Below are positions 46,412 to 55,006 of a stretch of DNA of 64,000 nucleotides, piece after piece; within the stretch, counting starts at the first letter, position 1, and each line of letters starts with the position of its first letter. A program made the translations under genes and the position numbers. Source of the DNA: Bacteroidales bacterium (lineage in GTDB: Bacteria > Bacteroidota > Bacteroidia > Bacteroidales > Tenuifilaceae); assembly GCA_016931855.1 (NCBI GenBank), contig JAFGDZ010000046.1, positions 1 to 64,000 on the forward strand, written 5' to 3'. The notes below the pieces were generated by a model. It did no database searches and was not told where the DNA came from. It worked only from the letters and a program-made list of their open reading frames with translations.

Positions 46412-47056
46412 ATGTCTTCAAAATCACTAAAAATAGCAGTAGCCCTTTCCTATGCCATTGGTGTAATGGGTTTATGGCTTAAGCGTGACAATCCTGAGGT
46501 ATTTAAGTTAAGCTGGATGTTTTCGGTAGCCTCACTAGTGGCGTTGATGCTTTTTCATAAGCAATACACAAAGCGTTTTGTTCTGCTAACCCTACTAGTA
46601 GGCTTATTGGGGTGGCTTGTAGAGGCTGTTGGCGTGAATACAGGGTTAATTTTTGGCGATTACATTTATGGTGAATCACTTGGTTTAAAATTGCTCTCAA
46701 CGCCCCTTGTAATGGCAGTTAACTGGATTTTTATGGTTTATGCTACAACCTATGCCGTTACCCGAGTTAAGCTGTTTACCAATCGCTACGTTGCATCTCT
46801 TATGGCAGCCATTGTAATGGTTGGTTACGATTTTTTTCTTGAGCCCGTTGCCATAAGGCTACAGATGTGGGCTTGGGCAACCGTAAATCCGCCAATCCAA
46901 AACTATGTTGGGTGGTTTTTAACGGCCTTCCTTTTTAGCTTGTTGATGATTAGGCCGATGCAAAAGGCGGAGAATTCCATCTCAAATTGGCTGCTTGCCT
47001 GTCAGTTCCTATTCTTTGTGGCGATGTATATATCAATTGTTTTCCTTGGATTTTAA
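46412..47056 (+). CDS. cruF: carotenoid biosynthesis membrane protein, CruF/DUF422 family
   Basis: A 214-residue inner-membrane protein with about seven hydrophobic helices. It has the family segments GWLVEAVGVNTGLIFGDYIYG and YDFFLEPVAIRLQMW. CruF proteins hydrate the terminal 1,2 double bond of acyclic ends of carotenoids, making 1-hydroxy ends. The start codon lies right after the CCTTTAA array. It follows the crtD-like gene, and the acyltransferase gene begins 12 bases later. The CruF label rests on family features plus the surrounding genes. Confidence 0.85.
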   Translation: MSSKSLKIAVALSYAIGVMGLWLKRDNPEVFKLSWMFSVASLVALMLFHKQYTKRFVLLTLLVGLLGWLVEAVGVNTGLIFGDYIYGESLGLKLLSTPLVMAVNWIFMVYATTYAVTRVKLFTNRYVASLMAAIVMVGYDFFLEPVAIRLQMWAWATVNPPIQNYVGWFLTAFLFSLLMIRPMQKAENSISNWLLACQFLFFVAMYISIVFLGF

Positions 47057-47068
47057 CCTTGCTGCTGT

Positions 47069-47692
47069 ATGATAATGCCTAGGCACACATCCCTTTACAT
47101 CCGTTTCTTTAACTGGTACACAAAACGAATTCTGCGCAGCGATTTTCATGATGTGAGAGTTGTTGGGGATATAAGCCTAAAATCAACCGATTCCATACTG
47201 CTTATTCCCAACCACTTTAGCTGGTGGGATGGTTTTTTTGCCTGGCATCTTAACCGTGTGCTACTTCAAAAGCGGTTTCATGTTATGATGTTGGAGGAGC
47301 AGCTCTCTAAGCATCGGTTTTTTAGTAAAATAGGTGCTTTTTCTGTTAATCCGCATAGCAGAGAGATTGTGGAAAGCCTTACATTTGCCTCTGGTTTGCT
47401 GAGGTCTAAGGGAAATCTGCTGGTGTTCTTTCCGCAGGGGAAGTTTTATTGCCAGCATATTGCCGAGTATCAGTTTTACAAGGGGGTAGAGCGACTAGTG
47501 CTCCAATCGGCTACATGCAAAACGGTTTTTGCAAATGTTATTATAGATTATTTCGAGAACCGGAAACCCACCGCGGTAATTCATTTTAAGGAGGTGGGTA
47601 TTGCAGGACTTTCAGCAACAGAAATAGCAAAGGAGTACACCGCTTTTGCTAATGACTGTAGGTTAAATCAGCAAAAAATATTTAAGCAATGA
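47069..47692 (+). CDS. PlsC-like acyltransferase, possibly acting on a glycosylated carotenoid (CruD-like role)
   Basis: A 207-residue acyltransferase of the LPLAT fold with the HX4D catalytic motif NHFSWWDGFF and a FFPQGKFY version of the FPEG motif. Family members esterify glycerol-3-phosphate or other alcohols with acyl-CoA or acyl-ACP. Here it lies within a carotenoid operon, between the CruF-like and glycosyltransferase genes (4-base overlap with the latter), which suggests transfer of a fatty acid to a carotenoid glycoside, as CruD does in Chlorobi. This substrate is inference; it could also be a lipid acyltransferase. Confidence 0.8.
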   Translation: MIMPRHTSLYIRFFNWYTKRILRSDFHDVRVVGDISLKSTDSILLIPNHFSWWDGFFAWHLNRVLLQKRFHVMMLEEQLSKHRFFSKIGAFSVNPHSREIVESLTFASGLLRSKGNLLVFFPQGKFYCQHIAEYQFYKGVERLVLQSATCKTVFANVIIDYFENRKPTAVIHFKEVGIAGLSATEIAKEYTAFANDCRLNQQKIFKQ

Positions 47693-48798
47693 TAGCCTTT
47701 TACCTTACCCTTCCGCTTGTGCTGGTTGCTGTAATCCGGCTTTTGGTTGTGCTTTTTAACTTTTTAAGTAAACCCTATTTGCCCGTTAGTTCACCTAAGG
47801 TGAGCCCGATGGTTTCGGTACTAGTACCCGCACGTAACGAGGAGGCCAACATCGCAAATCTTCTTAATGGTTTGCAATTGCAGGAGTATTCCAACATGGA
47901 GATTCTGGTTTACAACGATGAGTCAACCGATAGCACCGCCGCTATAGTTGACGAATTTGCTAATGCTGATTCTAGAATTCGCCTTATTAACGGTGATTCT
48001 AAACCCGAGGGATGGATGGGCAAGAACTATGCTTGCCACAGGTTATCGGAGCAGGCTAGGGGAGACTATTTTCTTTTTCTTGATGCCGATGTAGCCGTAA
48101 AGCCTAGTTTTGTTGGTAGTTCATTAGCGTATTTGGAGTCCAAAAGGTTAACGTTACTTAGCATGTTTCCGCACCAGCAAATGGGTACTTGGGGCGAGCG
48201 TGTTACCGTTCCCGTTATGCAGTGGGTACTGCTAAGCCTGCTTCCATTGCGCTTTGTGATGTGGTCTAAACGCCGTTCCCTAGCAGCAGCAAATGGTCAG
48301 GTTATGCTTTTTGATGCCCATTTGTACAAGCAGTACCAGTGGCACCAGCAGTTTAAGGATTCTGCCGCCGAGGATATTGCCATTAGTCGTGGCATAAAGC
48401 GGGCAAGGCTTCGCATGGCAACCCTTTTGGGGAGCGATGATGTATCGTGCCGTATGTACCACTCATACACCGATGCGGTAACGGGTTTTGCAAAAAATGT
48501 TTGTCAGTACTTTGGTGGTAACCGCATGGTTATGGCAGTTTTTGCGCTGTTATCAACCTTTGGTTTTATTCCAGTGCTGTACTTTGTGCCATTCCCATTG
48601 GTATTTGTTTACCTATTTGCCAAAATATTTTCCCGTATGCTAGTGGCCTACCTCACATTTCAGAAGCCGCTGGTAAGCGTTCTGTTACAGCCAGTGCAGC
48701 AACTGGCGTTTTTGCAAATGGTTTGGCAATCACTTAAGTTACATTCAGGTAAAGAGCTAATATGGAAAGGACGAGCATACTCAAAGGAATCGCTTTAA
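47689..48798 (+). CDS. family 2 glycosyltransferase, CruC-like or CrtQ-like
   Basis: A 369-residue GT-A glycosyltransferase. An N-terminal helix (about 1-25) anchors it, the catalytic core has SVLVPARNEE, YNDESTDST and the DXD-type FLFLDADV, and two or three hydrophobic helices close the C terminus. This layout fits the membrane-associated glycosyltransferases that attach a hexose to hydroxylated carotenoids. It overlaps the acyltransferase by 4 bases (ATGA) and the following TPR gene by 37 bases. The sugar donor is unknown. Confidence 0.83.
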   Translation: MIAFYLTLPLVLVAVIRLLVVLFNFLSKPYLPVSSPKVSPMVSVLVPARNEEANIANLLNGLQLQEYSNMEILVYNDESTDSTAAIVDEFANADSRIRLINGDSKPEGWMGKNYACHRLSEQARGDYFLFLDADVAVKPSFVGSSLAYLESKRLTLLSMFPHQQMGTWGERVTVPVMQWVLLSLLPLRFVMWSKRRSLAAANGQVMLFDAHLYKQYQWHQQFKDSAAEDIAISRGIKRARLRMATLLGSDDVSCRMYHSYTDAVTGFAKNVCQYFGGNRMVMAVFALLSTFGFIPVLYFVPFPLVFVYLFAKIFSRMLVAYLTFQKPLVSVLLQPVQQLAFLQMVWQSLKLHSGKELIWKGRAYSKESL

Positions 48799-49514
48799 CG
48801 CTTGCTCTTTTTTTATCGGTTGCTGTATTTGGTGCTACCCATAAGCAGCGGCTTTACCAGTGCTACCTTACGGGCAATATGGCCGATTGGCTTGTGGTTA
48901 TGGATGAGCTTAGCTCGGAGTATAACCGTACTAAAAGCGTTGAAACCCTATTTGAGCTAACCCATGCCCAGTATGGGTACATAGGGTATTTACTGGGTGT
49001 TGATGATGAGGATAGAGCCGAAAAGTTCCTAGAAAAAGCTAATTATAACATTGATATACTCCTTAACAAGCATCCCCGCTGGGTTGAAGCGCTAGCGCTT
49101 AAAGGTGCATTTATTGCGTATCGCATTGCCATAAGTCCGTACAAGGCTCCATTTATTGGCCCGGAGAGCATAAGGGTAATTGATAAGGCGCTTGCAATAG
49201 ACTCATCAAATCCTTACGCATTAAATGAGAAGGCCAATGCAAAGCTCTACGCCCCGCTAATGTTTGGGGGTAATCCGCAAGAGGCCGTACTCTTGTACAT
49301 GCGGGCGCTTAAGAGCATAGAGAAGTCTGCTGCCGAAGCCACACAGTACGAGTGGTGGCACCTAAACGTAATGGCACAGCTGGCCATTGCAGCCGAAAAA
49401 TCGGGGCAGGTTGAACTCGCCCGTTCCACCTACAAAAGAATACTACATATTGCCCCAGAGTTTAAGTGGGTGCGCGATGAGCTGTATGCCAAGTTTAAAA
49501 AGAGGCATGGGTAA
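48762..49514 (+). CDS. exported TPR-like protein at the end of the carotenoid operon
   Basis: A 250-residue protein with a signal peptide (about 1-24, ending VFGAT) and a helical repeat mature region; the last part (ALNEKANAKLYAPLMFGGNPQEAVLLYMRALKSIEK) resembles TPR pairs. It starts 37 bases inside the glycosyltransferase gene, so it must be co-transcribed with the carotenoid genes. It has no enzyme motif. A role in placing or handling the modified carotenoid at the membrane is only a guess. Homologues of this kind occur in carotenoid loci of Bacteroidota. Confidence 0.7.
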   Translation: MERTSILKGIALTLALFLSVAVFGATHKQRLYQCYLTGNMADWLVVMDELSSEYNRTKSVETLFELTHAQYGYIGYLLGVDDEDRAEKFLEKANYNIDILLNKHPRWVEALALKGAFIAYRIAISPYKAPFIGPESIRVIDKALAIDSSNPYALNEKANAKLYAPLMFGGNPQEAVLLYMRALKSIEKSAAEATQYEWWHLNVMAQLAIAAEKSGQVELARSTYKRILHIAPEFKWVRDELYAKFKKRHG

Positions 49515-49729
49515 CGCTAAGTAGCGTTTGCTAATACTGCGCACAATGGGTTGAGCCAATTATGTAAGCAGCTGCCGCTTTTGTTACCGTAGCTCATTTT
49601 TTTGTTGATATTAATCATGTTTGGAATAATGGCACCGTCTTTTTTGTAATATTGGGGCTTTGTTAAGTCCACTTTTTTAGTATTTTTAGTTAGGCGTAAG
49701 TAAACCAGTTATAAATCAAAACAATTATT

Positions 49730-51052
49730 ATGGAGCATGAAGTTGTGCAGCACATTGAGGGTTATACCATAATCCCTTTTGTTTTAATGCTTGCTGCAAT
49801 TGCCGTAGGGCCAATGCTATTTGAGCATTGGTGGGAAAAGAATAAGAATAAGCTGATAGTGTCGCTTGTTTTGGGCATTCCAACTGCAATACTGCTTATT
49901 GCAAAGGGCTTTTTTCCAGAGTTGGAGCATCAGCTAGTATTCGATTACGTTCCATTTATCATTTTATTAGGTGGTTTGTTTGTTGTTACAGGCGGCATTC
50001 ACCTAAGTGGGGATATAAAAGCAACGCCAGTTGCTAACTCCACATTTTTGGCAATAGGAGCAATTCTTGCTTCATTTATGGGAACTACAGGTGCTGCAAT
50101 GCTGCTAATTCGTCCTGTTATTGCAACCAATAGCCAGCGTAAGTATAAGGTGCACACCATCCTGTTCTTTATTGCAATGGTTGCTAACTGCGGCGGTTTA
50201 CTTACTCCGCTAGGAGACCCTCCTTTATTCCTGCTTTACTTAAGGGGTGCAAGCTTTACTTGGTTCTTCCACTTATTACCAGAGTACCTGCTTTTGAATG
50301 GAGCCTTGCTTGTTGTTTATTTCTTTGTTGACTGGTTCTTATACCGTAAGGAACCTCAGGAAAACTTGATTAGGGATGAGATCAACGTGGAGCCAATTCG
50401 CCTACAAGGGAATCTTAACTTTTTGTGGCTTGCTGGTATTATTCTATCGGTGGCATTCCTAAACAAGCAGTATATTCCAGAACTAGAGCATAATCATTTC
50501 TTAGGCTTTATAAGGGAAGGAGCCATTTTGCTTATGGCGCTTTTGTCCATAGTAACTACTAAGAAGGGATTGCGCGAAGCCAATCACTTTACATGGCACC
50601 CTATTCTTGAGGTGGCGTTCCTCTTCCTTGGTATATTTATAACCATGGTTCCTGCGCTTCTTTACCTAAAAGAGAATGCCGCAACATTAGGGTTAACCAC
50701 TCCAATCCAGTTTTACTTTGCTACGGGTGCTCTTTCTGGGTTCCTAGACAATGCTCCAACCGCACTTGCGTTCCACTCGTTAGCAAAGGGTTTATTTGCT
50801 AGTATGCCCGAGATGTTTGCTGGAATTCCCATTGTGGCTGGAATTCCCGAAACATTGCTTGCTGCAATATCAATAGGTGCAGTATTCTTTGGTAGCATGA
50901 CCTATATTGGCAACGGGCCTAACTTTATGGTTAAGGCTATTGCAGAGGAGAGCAAAATTAAAATGCCCGACTTTTTTAGCTATATGTACAAGTTCTCATT
51001 AATTGTGCTTCTTCCAATATTTGTGCTGGTTGCCTTAGTGTTCTTGTTGTAA
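49730..51052 (+). CDS. NhaD/CitMHS-like sodium:proton antiporter
   Basis: A 440-residue membrane protein with about eleven hydrophobic helices in the IT (ion transporter) superfamily. Typical features are ILASFMGTTGAAMLLIRPVI and LDNAPTALAFHSLA, which hold conserved polar residues of NhaD-type antiporters; the LLTPLGDPPLFLLYL loop is also family-specific. It exchanges Na+ (or Li+) for H+. The gene is monocistronic, with a 215-base upstream region and a bidirectional terminator after it. Confidence 0.88.
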   Translation: MEHEVVQHIEGYTIIPFVLMLAAIAVGPMLFEHWWEKNKNKLIVSLVLGIPTAILLIAKGFFPELEHQLVFDYVPFIILLGGLFVVTGGIHLSGDIKATPVANSTFLAIGAILASFMGTTGAAMLLIRPVIATNSQRKYKVHTILFFIAMVANCGGLLTPLGDPPLFLLYLRGASFTWFFHLLPEYLLLNGALLVVYFFVDWFLYRKEPQENLIRDEINVEPIRLQGNLNFLWLAGIILSVAFLNKQYIPELEHNHFLGFIREGAILLMALLSIVTTKKGLREANHFTWHPILEVAFLFLGIFITMVPALLYLKENAATLGLTTPIQFYFATGALSGFLDNAPTALAFHSLAKGLFASMPEMFAGIPIVAGIPETLLAAISIGAVFFGSMTYIGNGPNFMVKAIAEESKIKMPDFFSYMYKFSLIVLLPIFVLVALVFLL

Positions 51053-51075
51053 TATTTTATAGCGATACATTAAAC

Positions 51076-51110
51076 AAAAGCGGGTCTGTAGTAATTGCAG
51101 ACCCGCTTTT
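51076..51110. terminator. bidirectional terminator between the antiporter and metal-cluster genes
   Basis: A 13-bp stem (AAAAGCGGGTCTG with CAGACCCGCTTTT) and a nine-base loop lie between convergent genes. Both strands end in a T run. Confidence 0.9.
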
Positions 51111-51129
51111 TAAATTGTAGAAAGCTATG

Positions 51130-51462
51130 CTACTTGGGGTTTTTCTTTGTGTCTGGTTCAACAATTTTGGCATCGTACCCAAGTTTCTCTACAGCCTTTA
51201 GCAGCTTGTCGTCGCTATTCTTATCGGCTTTATACTTTATTGTTACCGTTTTGCTTGGAAGATCAACGGATATGGATTTAACTCCCTTCTCAAAGGCTAT
51301 ATCGCGTTCAATCTTCTTCTTGCAGCTTTCACAGGTCATCGAAGCCCAAATAGTAACCTCTTTTTCTCCTGTTGGCTTTTGTGCTTTTAGGCTATTTCCA
51401 ATTCCCGTTAAGATTAAAAAAAGAACGGGTAGTGCTAAGAGTAAAATGTGTTTTGCTTTCAT
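51130..51462 (-). CDS. exported heavy-metal-associated (HMA) domain protein
   Basis: A 110-residue protein with a signal peptide (about 1-27) and one HMA domain. The metal-binding pair is in MTCESC. The fold elements GVKSISVDLPSKTVTIKY and KAVEKLGYDAKIV match the usual MXCXXC domain. It is probably periplasmic and binds Cu+ or a similar ion. It is the last gene of the minus-strand metal cluster, 32 bases after a cytosolic HMA protein. Confidence 0.85.
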   Translation of the reverse strand: MKAKHILLLALPVLFLILTGIGNSLKAQKPTGEKEVTIWASMTCESCKKKIERDIAFEKGVKSISVDLPSKTVTIKYKADKNSDDKLLKAVEKLGYDAKIVEPDTKKNPK

Positions 51463-51494
51463 AATAGTATCAACTTGTTTGTGTTAGATTAGTA

Positions 51495-51704
51495 TTACTT
51501 TACCTCAGGGTATCCAAGAATTTGCAGCTTAGAGCTTATTTCGGCCCGCTTCTCGCTGGAGCCATCGTAAGTGAACGTTACTGTTGATGATGGAAGATCT
51601 ACAACAATATCGGTTACTCCACCTAGGTTTGTGAGTCCCATTTTAACCGAATTTACGCAACCCATGCATTTCATGTTTGTTACAACTACTGTTTCTGTTT
51701 TCAT
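51495..51704 (-). CDS. cytosolic heavy-metal-associated (HMA) domain protein, copper-chaperone-like
   Basis: A 69-residue single HMA domain with the motif MKCMGC. The ATG at 51704 starts right before the first strand; an upstream in-frame ATG at 51734 would add an unlikely polar extension. Copper chaperones (CopZ-like) of this size deliver Cu+ to P-type ATPases, but none is in the window. It lies between the TonB receptor and the exported HMA protein. Confidence 0.85.
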   Translation of the reverse strand: MKTETVVVTNMKCMGCVNSVKMGLTNLGGVTDIVVDLPSSTVTFTYDGSSEKRAEISSKLQILGYPEVK

Positions 51705-51763
51705 AATATTGGTGTTAAGGTTAGTTTTTTTCAAATCAAGGCAGCATAATGTGGCATTGCTCC

Positions 51764-53980
51764 CTATTTGTAAATAGACATTCTTATTCCTGCGTAGAAC
51801 TTACGACCTGTAAGTGGCCCCCAAACCTGGGTAGCATCAAAATAGGTGTTGTACGGATCTGCTGCAGAAATAATGGGATTATCCTGCTTAAAGCCAGTAA
51901 GGTTCTCAACGCCAACGTATAGCTCCCATTTACGGAAAAGCTTTGTTATTTGCGCATTCATTGTTGTGTACGATGGGAACGTTGATTTTCTTTGAAGCTC
52001 AGCAGGCAGCTGCTCGTTAGAAGGTAATGTTCCGCCACCATTAAGTTGTATGGTATAATCAAATTGCCATTTGTTAAATGGTGTTTTGTACCCAAACGTT
52101 AACAACCCTTTGTACTCACTTACAAGAGGTTTTTGCTTAAGCGTGCCGTCTATAGTGGTTTTAACATCGTTTAGGCGGTAAGCCGCAGTAACATCAAACC
52201 TAGTAAACGGTGAGTAGCTGGCTTCAACCTGGAAGCTGTTGGAGTATGAGCGCCCCTTTAGGTTGTAGAAAAGGATTTTTGTGGGATCCTGATCCATATC
52301 AACAACCAGCTGATTTACAAATTTGGTGTGGTAGTAATCGGTGCTTAGGGTAAGCTCTCTATCCCAAAGGTTGTAGCGCTGTGTTATGTTAAGCCCATAG
52401 TTCCAAGCATCTTCCATCTCAATAGGCTCTGTAAGTTCCATTTGCTTAGAACTGGATAGCAAAAAGGCGTTTTCGGCAATAACTGCAGGCGACCGTAGGC
52501 CGCGACCTGCGCTTGCTCTTAGCGTAACCTGCTGCGCTGGTTGATACCTAAAGTGAATCCTTGGGGTAACAAAATCGCCAAATTGGTTATGGTTATCGTA
52601 GCGTACACCTGTCATAAGCGTGAGCTTGTCAAGGAATTTATAGGTATATTCAAAGTAAACGCCGGGCACATGTTCTTCCCTGTTGTATGTGGTTCCATTT
52701 AGCACCTCGTTGTACTTATCAAAGTTAAAGTTTACACCTGTTTTAACTCCATGACTAGTATTGCCAATGTACGATACAAACACAAGGTTTGAGTGAACAC
52801 TCTGCTGATCGGCATTGTAAAGGTTACTCCCAAACATGGATTCTTGGTCGTGATTGCTTGCTGCTGCAATAAAACCAAGGCTAGTAGATGGTCTGTTGAA
52901 TATGTAGCCCACCTTTAGGAATCCCTCTTGGCGTTGGGTTTTTACATCAACCCCAAATGGTTGCCCAGGTATAGAGAGGCTTCCCGATGAGTAGCTCTTT
53001 TGTCCTGATATTCGGTGCTCATCAAGAATTTTGATTCCAACTTGCGACTCCATATTCTCACCTTGATATTTCCATCGGTTAAAAATGTGGTACTGCTTAA
53101 TTAACGGGTGGTCAACAAAGGAGTCCTCGTTATGGTCAACCTTATTGCTCATATTCTCTCCATGAACAAGCAGCATGGTGCTAACCTTTTTGCTAACATC
53201 AATGCTGGCATTGGCGTTAATCTCGGTCATTCCCAGGTTATTCTGGTAGATGTTAAAGTACATGCGCTCATCGTTCCAAGGCTTTTTGTACTCAATGTTT
53301 ATTTGCCCGGTAACACTTTCGTATCCGTTTGCAACCGAAGCGGTTCCTTTGGATACCTGTATGGATTCCATCCACGACCCGGGTACGTAGTACAGCCCAA
53401 ATACAGAGCCTAACCCTCTAAGGGTTGGTATGTTCTCGGCTTGCAGCTGCGTGTAGGTTCCGGCAAGGCCAAGCAGCTGTATCTGCTTTGCGCCCGATAC
53501 GGCATCGCTATACGATACATCAACAGAGGCGTTTGTTTCAAAACTTTCGCTTAGGTTGCAGCAGGCAGCCCTTTGAAGCTCTGCGCTTGTAACAATTTGG
53601 GTTTGCATAGGGCTAATCCTATCGTAGTGCGCGCCTTTTGCTGTACCCGTAAATACAACGCCATCTAGCGCAACCGATTGGCTAAGGGTATGCTCCAAGA
53701 ATGTTTGGTTATGTGCAACATCAATGGTGTCGGTTTCAAAACCCACAAAGCTTATAACTAGCTTATGATTAGGTGAGTTAGGGTAATTAATAGAGAATTC
53801 TCCATTGGCGTTAGTTGCGGCGCCAACAGTAGTGCCTAGCCAGAATACATTGGCGCCTATTAGCGGAGCTTTTGTGGCCGATTGGCTTTGCTCATATATC
53901 TTACCCTTTAGCGCTTGCGCACTCGCAGCCGATGCTGCTAGCAAGAGCAGTAGGGTGCTAAGGATTTTTAGTGTTTTCAT
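51764..53980 (-). CDS. TonB-dependent receptor, probably for a metal or metal chelate
   Basis: A 738-residue outer-membrane receptor. Signal peptide (about 1-21, ending ASAQ), carboxypeptidase-regulatory-like domain (about 25-100), TonB plug (about 120-225; QVSKGTASVANGYESVTGQINIEY), then a 22-strand barrel ending in an aromatic residue region (KFYAGIRMSIYK). I chose the ATG at 53980 because the signal peptide follows it directly; 54013 is an alternative. Its position between HMA proteins and Cys-rich genes suggests copper or another heavy metal. The ligand is inferred from context. Confidence 0.88.
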   Translation of the reverse strand: MKTLKILSTLLLLLAASAASAQALKGKIYEQSQSATKAPLIGANVFWLGTTVGAATNANGEFSINYPNSPNHKLVISFVGFETDTIDVAHNQTFLEHTLSQSVALDGVVFTGTAKGAHYDRISPMQTQIVTSAELQRAACCNLSESFETNASVDVSYSDAVSGAKQIQLLGLAGTYTQLQAENIPTLRGLGSVFGLYYVPGSWMESIQVSKGTASVANGYESVTGQINIEYKKPWNDERMYFNIYQNNLGMTEINANASIDVSKKVSTMLLVHGENMSNKVDHNEDSFVDHPLIKQYHIFNRWKYQGENMESQVGIKILDEHRISGQKSYSSGSLSIPGQPFGVDVKTQRQEGFLKVGYIFNRPSTSLGFIAAASNHDQESMFGSNLYNADQQSVHSNLVFVSYIGNTSHGVKTGVNFNFDKYNEVLNGTTYNREEHVPGVYFEYTYKFLDKLTLMTGVRYDNHNQFGDFVTPRIHFRYQPAQQVTLRASAGRGLRSPAVIAENAFLLSSSKQMELTEPIEMEDAWNYGLNITQRYNLWDRELTLSTDYYHTKFVNQLVVDMDQDPTKILFYNLKGRSYSNSFQVEASYSPFTRFDVTAAYRLNDVKTTIDGTLKQKPLVSEYKGLLTFGYKTPFNKWQFDYTIQLNGGGTLPSNEQLPAELQRKSTFPSYTTMNAQITKLFRKWELYVGVENLTGFKQDNPIISAADPYNTYFDATQVWGPLTGRKFYAGIRMSIYK

Positions 53981-54056
53981 TTTCCCTGTTTTGTAGTTTT
54001 GCTTGTGCTGCAATAGTGCATGCAGCCACTTATTAATGGCGGTAACTCGGCTTTTT

Positions 54057-54074
54057 ATAATCCAATAGGATTAT
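54057..54074. promoter_or_regulatory. 7-bp inverted repeat upstream of the TonB receptor gene
   Basis: ATAATCC and GGATTAT are perfect inverse copies around AATA, 77 bases upstream of the receptor start in a 147-base gap between two minus-strand genes. No T run follows on the minus strand, so an operator is more likely than a terminator. Confidence 0.35.
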
Positions 54075-54127
54075 GCTGTATGCGGTAACTTATGCATACA
54101 AGTGAGCCCTTAATGGGGAAAGTCCCA

Positions 54128-54616
54128 TTAGCTACAAAAAGGGGTAGGAATTTTAATTTGATGGAGCGCGTAAACTAAGCCTTTTCCAAACGATAGCGGA
54201 GGGGGGGACTCTGCAAAGCTCCACTTATGTGTGGTGGGGGCAGAGATCTCAATGCTAGAGCTATTGAATAGGGTGGTTATAATTGCCGAAAAGAGCTTAA
54301 TTTGCGGAGTGGATATTTGCATGGGGATGGTAAACCGCTCGTCAAGTTTTAGGTTTACCTGTACCGTTTTGCATCCGCAATTGCTAGTGTTTTGGGGTAT
54401 ATCAACATTGTGCTTAGGTAATGTGCAGCTCCCGGTACTGCATGAGCCTGAGGCGTTGCTTTCCGTGGTACTATGGCAGGTGTGCGCAATAAAAACGGAT
54501 GTAGTAACCGTGTTTTTGCACGCACAGTCATGCTTAAAAATGCTTACGCCAGTGGTTACAACAAATACTGTTGCAGCCAATGTAAACGTTAGTATTTTAT
54601 AAGCAATTAGTCTCAT
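54128..54616 (-). CDS. exported Cys-rich protein, HYC_CC_PP-like
   Basis: A 162-residue protein with a hydrophobic N terminus (about 1-25), then FKHDCACKN, a cysteine-rich loop (CHS, CSTGSC), NCGCK, and ESPPP near the C terminus. This order of His-Cys, Cys-Cys and Pro-Pro motifs resembles the HYC_CC_PP proteins found upstream of metal-type TonB receptors in Bacteroidota. The ATG at 54616 overlaps the stop of the preceding gene (ATGA), which fixes the start. Metal binding or sensing is likely but not demonstrated. Confidence 0.72.
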   Translation of the reverse strand: MRLIAYKILTFTLAATVFVVTTGVSIFKHDCACKNTVTTSVFIAHTCHSTTESNASGSCSTGSCTLPKHNVDIPQNTSNCGCKTVQVNLKLDERFTIPMQISTPQIKLFSAIITTLFNSSSIEISAPTTHKWSFAESPPPLSFGKGLVYALHQIKIPTPFCS

Positions 54617-54783
54617 TTTATTGCTGCAGATTTTAGGTCTTTTATTTGGCATCCAGAGGCCGATGAACATCCAGAGCATCCGGCTACATTGCCTTGAGGT
54701 GCTGTAATGGTGCGATAAATGCTTCTGATTGTAAAGAAAGCAGCAGCTCCAACTGTTGATAATGCAAGTATTTCCTGTAACAT
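54613..54783 (-). CDS. FeoB-associated Cys-rich membrane protein-like
   Basis: A 56-residue protein with one membrane helix (about 5-24) and a C-terminal cysteine cluster (CSGCSSASGC). This is the plan of the short Cys-rich membrane proteins encoded next to feoB (family FeoB_associated). It overlaps the next gene by 4 bases and lies about 220 bases downstream of feoB, behind a repeat-rich gap. The start at 54783 was chosen because the helix begins directly after it; an earlier ATG at 54813 is in frame. Confidence 0.75.
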   Translation of the reverse strand: MLQEILALSTVGAAAFFTIRSIYRTITAPQGNVAGCSGCSSASGCQIKDLKSAAIK

Positions 54784-54857
54784 ATCAATCTCTACTTTTT
54801 TGTATAACGTCAAACAAAGTAAAATGTTCTATAGTGCTATGCTGATATTAACTGGTG

Positions 54858-54988
54858 TTTGGTGTTTAGGATTTAGTTTTTGGTGTTTAGTGCTTTGAAT
54901 CTTCAACCTTTAAAATTCAAATGTCAATCCGCTGGGGCTTGTTGAAGAAAGTGTTTTTTGTCTAAAATCTAAAATCTAACGTCTAATG
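54858..54988. repeat. 7-bp arrays in the gap between feoB and the Cys-rich gene
   Basis: TTTRGTG-type heptamers x5 (54858-54892) and TCTAANN heptamers x4 (54961-54988), with a single CTTCAACCTTTAA-like segment at about 54901. These are the same heptamer families and plus-strand orientation as at 46253-46397. Confidence 0.75.
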
Positions 54989-55006
54989 TCTTTCTCCTTA
55001 CCCCCT

